A stretch of DNA of 64,000 nt from Arenibacter palladensis (GTDB taxonomy: Bacteria > Bacteroidota > Bacteroidia > Flavobacteriales > Flavobacteriaceae), in contig NZ_FQUX01000004.1 in assembly GCF_900129275.1 (NCBI RefSeq), positions 124,001 to 188,000 on the forward strand, in the 5' to 3' direction. A program made the translations under genes and the position numbers. Below, one piece after another: positions 25,479 to 33,553 of the stretch; position 1 is the first letter of the stretch, and each line of letters begins with the position of its first letter. Under the pieces are notes generated by a model, which was given only the letters and a program-made list of their open reading frames with translations, had not been told where the DNA came from and made no database searches.

Positions 25479-26528
25479 CTATGTGGTAACTTTGGGATAA
25501 TACCTTTTCCGTAACCCAAAGGCCACACGGACCAATAAAATTAATGCGGGAACTTCCACCAAGGGGCCAATGACCCCAGCGAATGCCTGTCCCGAATTTA
25601 ATCCAAATACGGCTATGGCTACGGCTATGGCCAATTCAAAATTGTTCCCTGCCGCCGTGAAGGCCACAGCAGCTGTTTTGTCGTATTCCGCACCCATGGC
25701 TTTGGTGAAGAAAAATCCAATGATAAACATCAGCGTAAAATAGATGAGTAAAGGAACCGCTATGATAAGAACATCCATGGGGATCTCAACAATCATTTCG
25801 CCTTTTAAGGAAAACATGACCACTATGGTAAACAATAGGGCAATCAAGGTCATGGGGGATATGGTAGGAATAAATGTGTTGGAGTACCATTCCTCACCTT
25901 TCAGCTTAACCAGGATCAATCTACTTAAAAAACCCATTGCAAACGGTATTCCCAAATAAATAGCTACGCTTTCGGCTATGGTAGCAATAGAAATGTCTAC
26001 TATTGCCCCTTCAAATCCGAAGTAGGGAGGTAGTACGGTTATAAAGATCCAGGCATAAAAACTATAGGCAAATACCTGAAATATGCTATTAAGGGCTACC
26101 AGTCCGGCACCGTATTCGCTACTTCCTTCCGCCAGATCGTTCCATACCAGTACCATGGCTATGCAACGTGCCAATCCAATAAGGATCAACCCAACCATAT
26201 ATTCCGGGTAATCCCTTAAAAAGGTAATCGCGAGTGCAAACATCAAAATAGGTCCAACAATCCAATTCAGGATCAAGGAAATAGATAAAATTTTGGTGTT
26301 TTTAAAAACCTTGGGCAATAGGGAGTAATCTACTTTTGCCAATGGTGGATACATCATTAGGATAAGTCCAATAGCAATGGGAATATTCGTTGCTCCACTA
26401 CTAAAACTATCGATGATTTTGGGAAAAGTGGGTATAAAATAGCCTATGCCTACGCCCAAAGCCATTGCCAAAAAAATCCATAAGGTAAGATAGCTGTCCA
26501 GAAAGCTTAATTTTTTGTTCGAGGCCAT
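25479..26528 (-). CDS. arsB: ACR3-family arsenite efflux pump
   Basis: 349 residues with ten predicted helices. The starting segment [25 protein letters not shown] and the motif [18 protein letters not shown] (Cys before the helix) are hallmarks of ACR3 (Cys in transmembrane helix 4 is essential for arsenite transport), as is [14 protein letters not shown] near the end. It exports arsenite across the inner membrane. It is the last gene of an arsR-DUF6428-arsC-acr3 operon, with 3 bp to the preceding phosphatase gene. The alternative symbol acr3 is equally good. Confidence 0.9.
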   Translation of the reverse strand: MASNKKLSFLDSYLTLWIFLAMALGVGIGYFIPTFPKIIDSFSSGATNIPIAIGLILMMYPPLAKVDYSLLPKVFKNTKILSISLILNWIVGPILMFALAITFLRDYPEYMVGLILIGLARCIAMVLVWNDLAEGSSEYGAGLVALNSIFQVFAYSFYAWIFITVLPPYFGFEGAIVDISIATIAESVAIYLGIPFAMGFLSRLILVKLKGEEWYSNTFIPTISPMTLIALLFTIVVMFSLKGEMIVEIPMDVLIIAVPLLIYFTLMFIIGFFFTKAMGAEYDKTAAVAFTAAGNNFELAIAVAIAVFGLNSGQAFAGVIGPLVEVPALILLVRVAFGLRKRYYPKVTT

Positions 26529-26531
26529 TAA

Positions 26532-27164
26532 TTATGATTTTATTTGGGCAAATATGTACATTAATTCGGTTGCAATTTGAAAGCTTCTTTCCTGATACTT
26601 TTCAGCCTGCTGCGGGGTGTTGTCAAACGCTTTTGGATCCTCAAAGGTTATAGGGATGCGCTTTTCGGCGCCAGCGATAAACGGACAGCCCCCATCGGCC
26701 TGTGAACAGGTCATGACTGCGGCAAATTCCGATTTGGGATTAAAGGCATCATCCAATTTCTTGGAAAAACCTATTACTGCAGGTTCGTTATCGGCATATT
26801 TGATGCTGTAAATTGGATTTTTCCCCTCCGAAATAGTTTCTATTTGGAATCCGGTATTTTTTAGGGTTTCTGCCACCATTGGAAATAAGGCAGTAGATTC
26901 TGTTCCGCCCGAATAGCACTGTACATTCTTTATGTTAAAATAGAACGCCATTGTTTGTGCCCAGACTTGGGACAAGTGACTCCTTCTGGAATTGTGGGTG
27001 CAAATAAAATTAATTCTAATGGGTTCTTGGGCATCTGTTTTAGACTGTATATAGTCAGCAAGGGGCTGTAAAATTTCTTTTCGCTCCTCGCTAATATTAT
27101 CTGTACTAAGTGTAGAGATGGCTTGATCTATTTGGTCAAAGATCTTCGTTTTTACGGGCATCAT
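26532..27164 (-). CDS. arsC: ArsC-type low-molecular-weight phosphatase
   Basis: 210 residues. An N-terminal helical region of about 50 residues precedes the phosphatase loop Cys-x5-Arg in INFICTHNSRRSHLSQVWA (Cys55, Arg61). Downstream, VMTCSQADGGCPFIAGAEKR carries two further Cys residues as in the Bacteroidota arsenic-operon phosphatases. The family either reduces arsenate or acts with arsenic as a protein tyrosine phosphatase-like enzyme. Its place between the DUF6428 gene and the ACR3 pump supports the arsenate-reductase role. Two ATGs are adjacent at the start and either may be used. Confidence 0.8.
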   Translation of the reverse strand: MMPVKTKIFDQIDQAISTLSTDNISEERKEILQPLADYIQSKTDAQEPIRINFICTHNSRRSHLSQVWAQTMAFYFNIKNVQCYSGGTESTALFPMVAETLKNTGFQIETISEGKNPIYSIKYADNEPAVIGFSKKLDDAFNPKSEFAAVMTCSQADGGCPFIAGAEKRIPITFEDPKAFDNTPQQAEKYQERSFQIATELMYIFAQIKS

Positions 27165-27194
27165 TGAATAAGGTTTATAGTGTGGTTAAAGGGT

Positions 27195-27668
27195 TTAACA
27201 GCATCCGGAGTTGGGAGTGCAGCAATTTGCAGAAGTCTCTTGTAATTGGGATAATTTTATTCTCGGTTTTTCTGTCGGAATCCCGCAGTTGTCCTTCGCT
27301 AAACAGTCTGTATGCTTGGTGGCCAGAAGAAAGTTGGTACCGTCAAATTCCAATCCAAATTTTTGTATGGTATCTCCTTGGTATTCTACCTCAATTTCCA
27401 AATCCCCAATTTCCAATACCTTTTCCGATAGTTCAATGATGTGGACCAATTTTTCAGGATGGAGACGGTGGTCATAGTCATTGGAATCCCATAGCTGAAA
27501 ATTTACAACTTCCTCTTTACGGACCGTTCCGCCACAGTCTATGAAGTTCTTGGTGATTTTACCTACTTCGGTAACGTGAAAATGACTGGGTACTAGTTTG
27601 CCATTTGGCAATTGGAATGCAATAGTATCCAATTTTCCTAAAATTGTTTTTACTTCTGATAGTTTCAT
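27195..27668 (-). CDS. DUF6428 family arsenic-operon protein
   Basis: 157 residues, of the small DUF6428 family that is regularly found between arsR and arsC in Bacteroidota. The body (FQLPNGKLVPSHFHVTEVGK) contains His residues (SHFHVTEVG) and Cys residues (DCGG, HTDCLAKDNCGI), and the protein ends with the Cys cluster NCCTPNSGCC, which suggests metalloid binding. A possible role is a chaperone or reductase partner for arsenic; this is inferred from residues and context. It is 31 bp from the phosphatase gene. Confidence 0.75.
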   Translation of the reverse strand: MKLSEVKTILGKLDTIAFQLPNGKLVPSHFHVTEVGKITKNFIDCGGTVRKEEVVNFQLWDSNDYDHRLHPEKLVHIIELSEKVLEIGDLEIEVEYQGDTIQKFGLEFDGTNFLLATKHTDCLAKDNCGIPTEKPRIKLSQLQETSANCCTPNSGCC

Positions 27669-27715
27669 TTTATTATTTGTTTATTGCGATTATACGATTA
27701 TTGAATTAAAAATTT

Positions 27716-28060
27716 TTAGCAGCAATCCCCTTGTTTGGAGATGTCCTGATTTAGAAATTGGTTTAGGATTTCCTTCATTTCATGCCATTTTTCAGTATTG
27801 ATACAATAACATACACTGGTGCCCTCCACACTACCTTTAATAAGTCCTAGGAGTTTCAATTCTTTTAGGTGCTGTGATATGGTAGGCTGTGCCAATCCAA
27901 TTTCACTTACCAGATCACCACAAACACAGGTGTTCAGTTTAAAAAGATGCTGCAGGATGGCCACCCGGGCCGGATGTCCAAACACCTTTGCAAAACTGGC
28001 AATTTCATTTTGTTGGTCCGAAAAAATTTCTGTTTTGGCTAAACCCATTTTTTGTTTCAT
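27716..28060 (-). CDS. arsR: ArsR-family arsenic-responsive repressor
   Basis: 114 residues with a winged helix-turn-helix: FGHPARVAILQHLF, then LAQPTISQHLKELKLLGLI as the recognition part. The Cys pair in NTCVCGDLV is the classical As(III)/Sb(III) sensing site of ArsR repressors (CxC before the recognition helix), and QGDCC at the end adds more Cys. It starts the operon that runs to the ACR3 pump and is probably autoregulated through the dyad seven bases upstream of its start. Confidence 0.9.
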   Translation of the reverse strand: MKQKMGLAKTEIFSDQQNEIASFAKVFGHPARVAILQHLFKLNTCVCGDLVSEIGLAQPTISQHLKELKLLGLIKGSVEGTSVCYCINTEKWHEMKEILNQFLNQDISKQGDCC

Positions 28061-28066
28061 TTGTAT

Positions 28067-28082
28067 ATCGCAATATTACGAT
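28067..28082. promoter_or_regulatory. Candidate ArsR operator
   Basis: 16-bp near-perfect dyad ATCGCAATATTACGAT, 6 bp upstream of the arsR start codon. Only one base pair differs between the arms. It fits the AT-rich symmetric sites bound by ArsR repressors. A related but less symmetric stretch (TTGCGATTATACGATTATTG, 27,684-27,703) lies between arsR and the DUF6428 gene and may be a second site. Confidence 0.5.
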
Positions 28083-28122
28083 TAATATTTATTGTGACCA
28101 ATATTTTTTGTTTTTTTTACAA

Positions 28123-28770
28123 TTATTCCTTTTCATGTGGATTTTTTCTGCTTATCAGGACCGTGTGTATTTCCAACAAAGCTTTTTTTCTCTCATAATC
28201 TATATGGTAGACCTCAGGTTCTCCAAATGATTTTGAAGCTAGAAGTGTTTTCAGTATTTCCAATTCATGGAAATGGAAATAGACTCTATCTCCATTGCTA
28301 TCTACTTTGAAGTTCGATTTATTTGGGTCACCTTCCACAAAACTTAAATAGAGCAACCCGTTATTAATTAATAATCTTTTGCAATCGGCAATTAATTTAA
28401 TACAATCTGTTGGTGAAAGAAAGGGCAGGCAAAAACCACAAACTATTCCGTCATATAGAGTGTTTAGACCGCCTAACTGTCGGCAATCCAGAACCTTGAA
28501 TGTAGCGGTTGGATTGTTCTTTTCGGCTAGTTTTATCATATTTGGGGCAACATCTATCCCTAGTATTCTGAAGTCGGGTCTTTTGGATAAAAGATATCTT
28601 GTGATGTTACCAGGACCACAGCCTATTTCCAGGATTCGTGCATTTTTTGCTGATATCGAACTACAAATGAGATCATAGGTTTTATTGTACAAGTCCAGGT
28701 CCATAAACTTGTCTTGGTACAGGGAAGCTATTTTGTTCCAGGTCTCGGATGTTTCCTTATAGCGGTCCAA
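28123..28770 (-). CDS. Class I SAM-dependent methyltransferase
   Basis: 215 residues. SAM motif I is ARILEIGCGPGNITRYLL (about 44-61), motif II acidic residue in ILGIDVAPNMIKLA, and motif post-I TFKVLDCRQLG. The N-terminal phrase TSETWNKIASLYQDKFMD is the usual cap of this group. The C-terminal half includes FHELEILKTLLASKSFGE and an ERKKALLE helix. The substrate is unknown. It lies between the arsenic operon and the second peptide cassette, but there is no sign that it methylates arsenic: the conserved Cys residues of ArsM are lacking. Confidence 0.8.
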   Translation of the reverse strand: MDRYKETSETWNKIASLYQDKFMDLDLYNKTYDLICSSISAKNARILEIGCGPGNITRYLLSKRPDFRILGIDVAPNMIKLAEKNNPTATFKVLDCRQLGGLNTLYDGIVCGFCLPFLSPTDCIKLIADCKRLLINNGLLYLSFVEGDPNKSNFKVDSNGDRVYFHFHELEILKTLLASKSFGEPEVYHIDYERKKALLEIHTVLISRKNPHEKE

Positions 28771-28911
28771 TGGGGTATTTCATTTTGAATACTAGTAATA
28801 GACATAAATATCGTGAATAATCTTCAACCCGGGACTAACGCATTTTATCATTTTTATATTTCAAGTGTTCGAAACTACAAAACGGAGGAGAATATTTTGT
28901 AAGTAAGCCCT

Positions 28912-29081
28912 TATGCTTATCGATGAAATGCAAATGTTTATCGCTAAAGTGAAATTAGGCCTTCTGACGTTTATCGGTAATATTTTGCACTTTATCCGTG
29001 ATTTTCCCTCTAAACGAGTAACAGTGCTTTTCAGCGAATTGGAACCTGGAAAAGTATGCTTGCGCGAGTTATATATATAAC
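28912..29081 (+). promoter_or_regulatory. Peptide-cassette leader, copy 2
   Basis: Same architecture as copy 1. ATC cores are at 28919, 28940, 28973 and 28994, giving the identical spacings 21, 33 and 21 bp (TTATCGATGAA, TTATCGCTAAA, TTTATCGGTAAT, TTTATCCGTGAT). The palindrome GTTATATATATAAC is at 29068-29081, with CTTGCG before and CGCAA after it. It is embedded in the 323 bp non-coding interval 28,771-29,093, in which I see nothing else. Confidence 0.7.
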
Positions 29082-29093
29082 AAAACGCAAATC

Positions 29094-29333
29094 ATGAAAA
29101 CCATTTTAACTTTAATCTTTGTTCTTTTTATCGGAGTAGCTGCACACGCTCAAAACGGTGCTGCTGAAGTAAAGGTTGAAACTGTTACCATGTCTATAGT
29201 AACTGCTACTGCAAAACAGGAAATTGCCGTTAAAAATGAAAATTCTGTAGCGCGTTTGTACATGTTCAAAAATTCTAAAATAACTAAAGAATTGTCTTTC
29301 TCTACCAAGTTGAACAAGGCTAAACTAGCTTAG
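29094..29333 (+). CDS. 79-residue secreted peptide, cassette copy 2
   Basis: 79 residues with the same design as copy 1: signal peptide MKTILTLIFVLFIGVAAHAQ and a mature part NGAAEVKVETVTMSIVTATA, a Lys-rich middle and the conserved end KLNKAKLA. It differs from copy 1 at about a dozen positions and from copy 3 at seven, so copies 2 and 3 are the closest pair. A small membrane-peptide gene follows at 53 bp. Function unknown. Confidence 0.85.
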   Translation: MKTILTLIFVLFIGVAAHAQNGAAEVKVETVTMSIVTATAKQEIAVKNENSVARLYMFKNSKITKELSFSTKLNKAKLA

Positions 29334-29386
29334 AACTAGGATCAAATTAATAAAGTATCCATTCCACTTTCAAACAAAGAAATATT

Positions 29387-29500
29387 ATGATTATAATAAC
29401 CCTTCTTGCCTTCTTCTGTATCTGTCTTAATTATTTGGTTGTTTTTCCTAAAACAGAGGGCAATATTAAACCCTTAAAGAGTAGGGTGGAAAAGGAGTAA
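29387..29500 (+). CDS. 37-residue membrane peptide, partner of cassette copy 2
   Basis: ATG at 29387, stop TAA ending 29500. The product is one hydrophobic helix (MIIITLLAFFCICLNYLVVF) followed by a basic tail that contains PKTEGNIKPLK and ends RVEKE. The same plan and the shared PKTxG..xPLK motif are found in the ORF after copy 3 (39 residues), which makes coding likely despite the small size. It is probably a single-pass inner-membrane peptide. It does not occur after copy 1. Confidence 0.7.
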   Translation: MIIITLLAFFCICLNYLVVFPKTEGNIKPLKSRVEKE

Positions 29501-29547
29501 TAATTCAGGTTATAACTAAGGGTGCATTTAAGGGTTTTCTAGCACAT

Positions 29548-29787
29548 TTATTTATTTGTTGGTAGGGCTTCAAATTCCTTTCTTTTATTTTCATACCATT
29601 TGGACAAAGCGTCCGGAGATTTCATAAGTTCCTGCATTTTTTTCATTGCCTCGATATGATCTGCGTTTCCGGCCTGGAACATTGCCATACCGTGCTTTTT
29701 ACTTTGTTCTGCCAATTCCTCGAAGGTATTGGCATGAAATTGCATGTCACAGGCACCTCCCAATTGCTTACATGTCATTGTTTTCAT
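29548..29787 (-). CDS. DUF1059 family small protein
   Basis: The ATG at 29787 gives 79 residues beginning MKTMTCKQLGGACDMQFHAN, which is the DUF1059 start (a Cys/His-bearing N-terminus, CKQLGGACDxxFH). EELAEQSKKHGMAMF and a Lys-rich helical tail follow. The ATG at 29811 would add eight residues before the conserved MKTMTCKQ and is less likely. The family is small, soluble and uncharacterised; the two Cys and a His could bind a metal. It is a single gene with 126 bp to the next start downstream. Confidence 0.75.
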   Translation of the reverse strand: MKTMTCKQLGGACDMQFHANTFEELAEQSKKHGMAMFQAGNADHIEAMKKMQELMKSPDALSKWYENKRKEFEALPTNK

Positions 29788-29937
29788 TTCTATCTGTTTT
29801 TCATATGGCACACTTACTCTTTAAAGCCTTTAGATTTAGCTTAAATTTTAATTGAGGTTACAAGTTAACTAAATAGCTGTGATTTACTTTGGAAAACAGG
29901 ACCTTGTTGTTATGGTCTGTTGCTGATTATTTAGGTT

Positions 29938-31179
29938 TTATAGTCTTCTGAAAATTACGGTTCCATTATGTCCACCAAATCCAAAGGTGTTGCTCATGGC
30001 TATATTGATTTCGCCATCCAAAGCATCTCCCGTTACAATGGGTAGTGATTTGGGAATCTGGGGGTCAATATTGACCGTGTTGATGGTTGGGGGGATAATG
30101 TTATTTTGAATGGACTTAATAGCTAAAATTGCCTCAACGGCACCTGCGGCTCCCATTAAATGCCCTGTCATGGATTTGGTGGCGCTAATTTTTAGGTGTT
30201 TAAATTCATTGTTGAAGGTTTTTGCCACGGCCTTCATCTCGCTGATATCCCCAACGGGTGTGGAAGTGGCATGGGCATTTAAGTAGTTGATTTGCCCAGG
30301 ATTTAGTTTTGCTTCTTTCATGGCCAACTGCATTGCTTTTATAGCGCCTATACCTTCCGGATGGGTGGCGGAAATATGGTAGGCATCATCGGTCATAGCG
30401 GCACCCACTATCTCGGCATAAATCTTTGCTCCACGTTTTTTGGCGTGTTCGTATTCTTCCAATATTAGTGCCCCGGCACCTTCACCCATAACAAATCCGT
30501 CCCTGTCAACATCGAATGGCCTGGAGGCGTGTTGTGGATTATCGTTGCGGTTGGATAAGGCTTTCATGGAGCCAAATCCACCAATGGAAGCTTCCGTAAT
30601 GGGAGCTTCAGATCCTCCGGTAACCATAACTTTGGCCTTGTTTAGCCTTATATAATTGAAAGCGTCCATTATAGCGGAGTTGGAAGAGGCGCATGCCGAC
30701 ACTGCTGTGTAGTTTATACCCATTAATCCAAATTTCATAGCGATCATTCCCGAAGCCATATTCACCAACATCTTTGGAATAAAAAACGGGTTGAAGCGCG
30801 GGTTCATTCCCCCTGTGGTATAATTCTTTACCTCGTCTTCAAAGGTTTGCATACCTCCCTGGCCCGAACCCCAGATGACGCCTATATCAAAAGGGGATAG
30901 GGATTCCATGTTTAATTCACTATCGGCAAAGGCTTCGGTGACCGAGTAAAGTGCATATTGTGTAAAGGAATCACTCCTTTTTATTTCATTGCGATCCAGG
31001 TAATTTTCTGGATTGAAATTTTTTACCTCACTGGCGAAGGTGGTTTTAAATAGGGATGGGTCAAATTTTGTGATTTTTGATGCCCCAGTTTGGCCTTTTA
31101 TGGCACTATCCCAAAATTCGTTTACAGTATTTCCAATGGGAGTCAAGGCTCCCAACCCTGTTATCACTACTCTCTTCAT
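29938..31179 (-). CDS. fabF: Beta-ketoacyl-ACP synthase II (FabF), stand-alone
   Basis: 413 residues, full KAS II. The triad is intact: Cys in SACASSNSAIMDAFN, His in NAHATSTPVGDISEM and His in KSMTGHLMGAAGAVE. The C-terminus AMSNTFGFGGHNGTVIFRRL is canonical. It is similar to housekeeping FabF rather than to the divergent pigment ketosynthases. No ACP gene lies next to it, as would be expected of the primary fabF of Bacteroidota, so it may be a second FabF. It extends fatty acids by condensing acyl-ACP with malonyl-ACP. A separate paralog cannot be excluded from this window. Confidence 0.85.
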   Translation of the reverse strand: MKRVVITGLGALTPIGNTVNEFWDSAIKGQTGASKITKFDPSLFKTTFASEVKNFNPENYLDRNEIKRSDSFTQYALYSVTEAFADSELNMESLSPFDIGVIWGSGQGGMQTFEDEVKNYTTGGMNPRFNPFFIPKMLVNMASGMIAMKFGLMGINYTAVSACASSNSAIMDAFNYIRLNKAKVMVTGGSEAPITEASIGGFGSMKALSNRNDNPQHASRPFDVDRDGFVMGEGAGALILEEYEHAKKRGAKIYAEIVGAAMTDDAYHISATHPEGIGAIKAMQLAMKEAKLNPGQINYLNAHATSTPVGDISEMKAVAKTFNNEFKHLKISATKSMTGHLMGAAGAVEAILAIKSIQNNIIPPTINTVNIDPQIPKSLPIVTGDALDGEINIAMSNTFGFGGHNGTVIFRRL

Positions 31180-31259
31180 AAATTCATTTTTTTTTACTGG
31201 TAATGCAATGCCGGTGAATAGGTAATTGAGTGCCTAATTATATAGTCACCCCCCTGTTC

Positions 31260-31904
31260 TTATTGTTCCAAAACTTCGGTAAGTATCCGTTTAAATACAT
31301 CCACAGGTTGTGCACCTGTAACGGCACTTTTTCTGATAAATACTATGGTTGGCACAGAATTGACTCCTAGGTTTTTCCAATAATCCTCTTTACTTCTTAT
31401 TTCATATCGGGATTCATCATTATCTAAATTAGCTAAGGCTTCTTCAGCGTTTAAGCCAACATCCAACAGGGCCTGCTTTAAAATAGCTCTGTCCGAGACA
31501 TCTTTTCTTTCGCTAAAAAAGGCAGTGGTTAAGCGCATCTTTAATTCGGTCTGCTTTCCAAATGCCTTGGCATACTCCAATAATATATGTGCTTCAAAAG
31601 TATTTGCCATTCTCATTTCATCAAAATAATCGAAGGTAAATCCCAGTTCTGCTCCCGCCTCGGCCATATATTCCTGTGAACGTTTTTGTTCTTCCAAACT
31701 TGAACCATATTTTTCGGTAATATGTTCCTGTACGTTCTGCCCTTCTTTGGGCATATGTGGATTTAGTTCAAAAGGTTGCCACTCTATTTCTACTTGGTCC
31801 TGAATACCCATTTCTGAGATAGCTTTATCCAAGCGTTTGTAACCAATGGTGCACCAAGGGCACACTACATCGGATACAATATCTATTTTAATTTTATCTG
31901 CCAT
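31260..31904 (-). CDS. DsbA-family oxidoreductase, FrnE type
   Basis: 214 residues, a thioredoxin fold with a helical insertion. The redox motif is CPWC in DVVCPWCTIGYKRL (Cys15, Cys18), near the N-terminus with no signal peptide, so it is cytoplasmic. The cis-Pro loop is SVPTIVFIRKSAV near residue 185. FrnE-type proteins are cytoplasmic disulfide oxidoreductases linked to oxidative stress and thiol metabolism. It is likely co-transcribed with the AhpD-like gene upstream, both under the TetR repressor; a gene remnant separates them. Confidence 0.85.
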   Translation of the reverse strand: MADKIKIDIVSDVVCPWCTIGYKRLDKAISEMGIQDQVEIEWQPFELNPHMPKEGQNVQEHITEKYGSSLEEQKRSQEYMAEAGAELGFTFDYFDEMRMANTFEAHILLEYAKAFGKQTELKMRLTTAFFSERKDVSDRAILKQALLDVGLNAEEALANLDNDESRYEIRSKEDYWKNLGVNSVPTIVFIRKSAVTGAQPVDVFKRILTEVLEQ

Positions 31905-31933
31905 TACAAAGTGTATTTAGTATATGTTTAGGC

Positions 31934-32056
31934 TTATATAACTTCACTAATTGGAAATTGTGGTTGCGCATTGGTCAAATTAGGAAGGTCTGCCAAAATT
32001 GCTTCGGTATTTAAACCAAACGAATGTTCCAAAGATTGCAAGAATTCAAAAGTTCA
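31934..32056 (-). pseudogene. C-terminal remnant of an unidentified gene
   Basis: Between the two redox genes there is an open stretch on the minus strand, ending at a TAA at 31934, that reads like real protein: FLQSLEHSFGLNTEA, then ILADLPNLTNAQPQFP and a short end. It has no start codon and is closed by an in-frame TGA at 32054-32056. Further upstream (about 32,090-32,150) another frame reads GLHILGVHQVPIAPI. Together they suggest the decayed 3-prime end of a gene, broken by frameshifts. I cannot name the family. The composition argues for former coding sequence, but it may be chance. Confidence 0.4.
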
Positions 32057-32180
32057 AAGTTAATGAATATGAAGCTGGTTGCATACAAGCTGTTCCTATA
32101 TTGGTGCAATGGGAACTTGGTGGACGCCTAGGATATGTAAACCTTTGGCGTCCTATTCCATTATTAGCCCATTCTTGTGT

Positions 32181-32744
32181 TTAATTGGTTATAGTTTCGG
32201 GTTTCCAAGCAAACTTTTTAAATGCGTCATCAACGGGAGTCTTGGCAATATGGTTGGTATAGTTGCTTATTACCTTTTGTGAAAGACCAAGGATGATTTC
32301 CAAAATTTGTCTTTCCCCGTAACCAACGGCATAGAATCTGTTCAATTCGTCTTCCGAAATATTTCCACGGTTCCGAACAATGGATAAAGTGGTCTCATAC
32401 AACACCTGTAGTTTTTCCGTGGGCATGCTGGTCCTATTTCTTAAGGCTTCACTTAATGCCGGATCTACTTTCATCATATGGGCAATACCGGTATGTGCCG
32501 GTATACAGTAGTGACATTCGTGTTCTACGTTAATGGTCTGCCACACTACGGTTAATTCTTCGTTGTTAAAGGAAGAATCAACAAATAATTGATGCAGTGT
32601 CTGATATGCCTCTAGGATGCCGGGAGCACTGGCCAATACCCCATGTAAACCGGGTATCATACCAAAAGCCTTAACCGATTTTTGCAAAAAGGGTTTACTT
32701 TCTTCAGGTGCGGATTCAATGTCGTGTACTTTTAATGTAGTCAT
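32181..32744 (-). CDS. AhpD-like carboxymuconolactone decarboxylase family protein
   Basis: 187 residues. The redox motif is in HECHYCIPAHTGIA (Cys77, Cys80, His84), that is CxxC plus the downstream His of AhpD-type proteins, which suggests peroxidase or disulfide activity rather than decarboxylation. The rest (VKAFGMIPGLHGVLASAP, ILEIILGLSQKVISNYTNH) is helical as in the family. It is preceded by an 18-bp operator-like dyad and divided from the TetR gene by 78 bp. It probably responds to the same signal as the TetR protein. Confidence 0.85.
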   Translation of the reverse strand: MTTLKVHDIESAPEESKPFLQKSVKAFGMIPGLHGVLASAPGILEAYQTLHQLFVDSSFNNEELTVVWQTINVEHECHYCIPAHTGIAHMMKVDPALSEALRNRTSMPTEKLQVLYETTLSIVRNRGNISEDELNRFYAVGYGERQILEIILGLSQKVISNYTNHIAKTPVDDAFKKFAWKPETITN

Positions 32745-32786
32745 AATTCAATTTTTAATTTATTGTTTATTCTATTTAGGTTTATA

Positions 32787-32804
32787 ACTAAGCAATCGCT
32801 TAGT
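32787..32804. promoter_or_regulatory. Candidate TetR operator upstream of the AhpD-like gene
   Basis: 18-bp dyad ACTAAGCAATCGCTTAGT, symmetric except for one central pair, placed 43 bp upstream of the AhpD-like start codon. It has the size and shape of a TetR-family operator. The same ACTAAGC...GCTT core recurs just upstream of the TetR gene itself, at 33406-33423, which supports the assignment. Confidence 0.6.
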
Positions 32805-32822
32805 AATGGGGTAAAAAAAATG

Positions 32823-33386
32823 TCAAAGGTTCGTAAATGCTGTTTCTATATAATCTTCCAATTGTTTTCTACTTAATATTTTAGAGGCCAAGGAAAGTCC
32901 CAACATGGAGGCTCCCAAGTAATTTGCCTGTTTTTCAACGGTTGCTAGGTCTTTATTTTTGTCTTGTCTTAAGTTGTTTGCAAACAGGGCTTTAATTTCA
33001 TTAAAAAAGTTCTTCAATTCTGTCATTATAATTGGATCCCCATGGGCTCCTAATTCATTTACGGTATTGGTAACCAAACACCCCTTTTTGCCATTGTCAT
33101 CCTTGGAGAATTCCAAGAAATCGTAGAAGTATTGTTTAATACCGATTACCCCGTTGTTCGATTTCTCCAAAATTTCCGTAATACGGTGCATCTTCTTTTT
33201 GTATGACTTAATGCATTCCAAAAAAACCCCGTTCTTACTTCCGAAACTTGAATAAATGGAGAATTGGTTTATTCCCATTTCCTTTTCCAACATGCGAACG
33301 GAGGTATTCTCATACCCATTGCGCCAGAACAAGCCCATAGCTTTTTCTATTACTTCCTCTTCGTTATATTGTTTGCTCCTTGCCAT
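32823..33386 (-). CDS. TetR-family transcriptional regulator
   Basis: The ATG at 33386 gives 187 residues starting MARSKQYNEEEVIEKAMGLF, the normal TetR N-terminus; an ATG at 33488 would add a meaningless leader. The helix-turn-helix is YENTSVRMLEKEMGINQFSIYSSFGSK (about 25-51). The C-terminal ligand domain has no recognisable ligand signature. It probably represses itself and the AhpD-like gene downstream through the two matching dyads. The inducing compound is unknown. Confidence 0.85.
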   Translation of the reverse strand: MARSKQYNEEEVIEKAMGLFWRNGYENTSVRMLEKEMGINQFSIYSSFGSKNGVFLECIKSYKKKMHRITEILEKSNNGVIGIKQYFYDFLEFSKDDNGKKGCLVTNTVNELGAHGDPIIMTELKNFFNEIKALFANNLRQDKNKDLATVEKQANYLGASMLGLSLASKILSRKQLEDYIETAFTNL

Positions 33387-33405
33387 TTTATAAATACGGT
33401 ACAAA

Positions 33406-33423
33406 ACTAAGCAGTTGCTTTGA
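33406..33423. promoter_or_regulatory. Candidate TetR operator upstream of its own gene
   Basis: ACTAAGCAGTTGCTTTGA, 19 bp upstream of the TetR start codon. It is the same left half-site as the dyad at 32787-32804 (ACTAAGC) with a weaker right half (GCTTTGA instead of GCTTAGT). It fits autoregulation. Confidence 0.55.
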
Positions 33424-33553
33424 AATAAAAAAACAATTAACATTTTGTTTGATATTCCCCGGATAAATAACTGTTGTGCAGAAAACAATGATCTTAGGTC
33501 TCAAAAGGACATATGTCTCCAATTGCAGCTGCCGAACTTCGGTCAAATACTTC

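Noticed and set aside
31999-32184. Plus-strand ORF of 61 codons between the two redox genes
   Set aside because: Its product has no domain-like features, and the opposite strand carries the better coding signal (the gene remnant).
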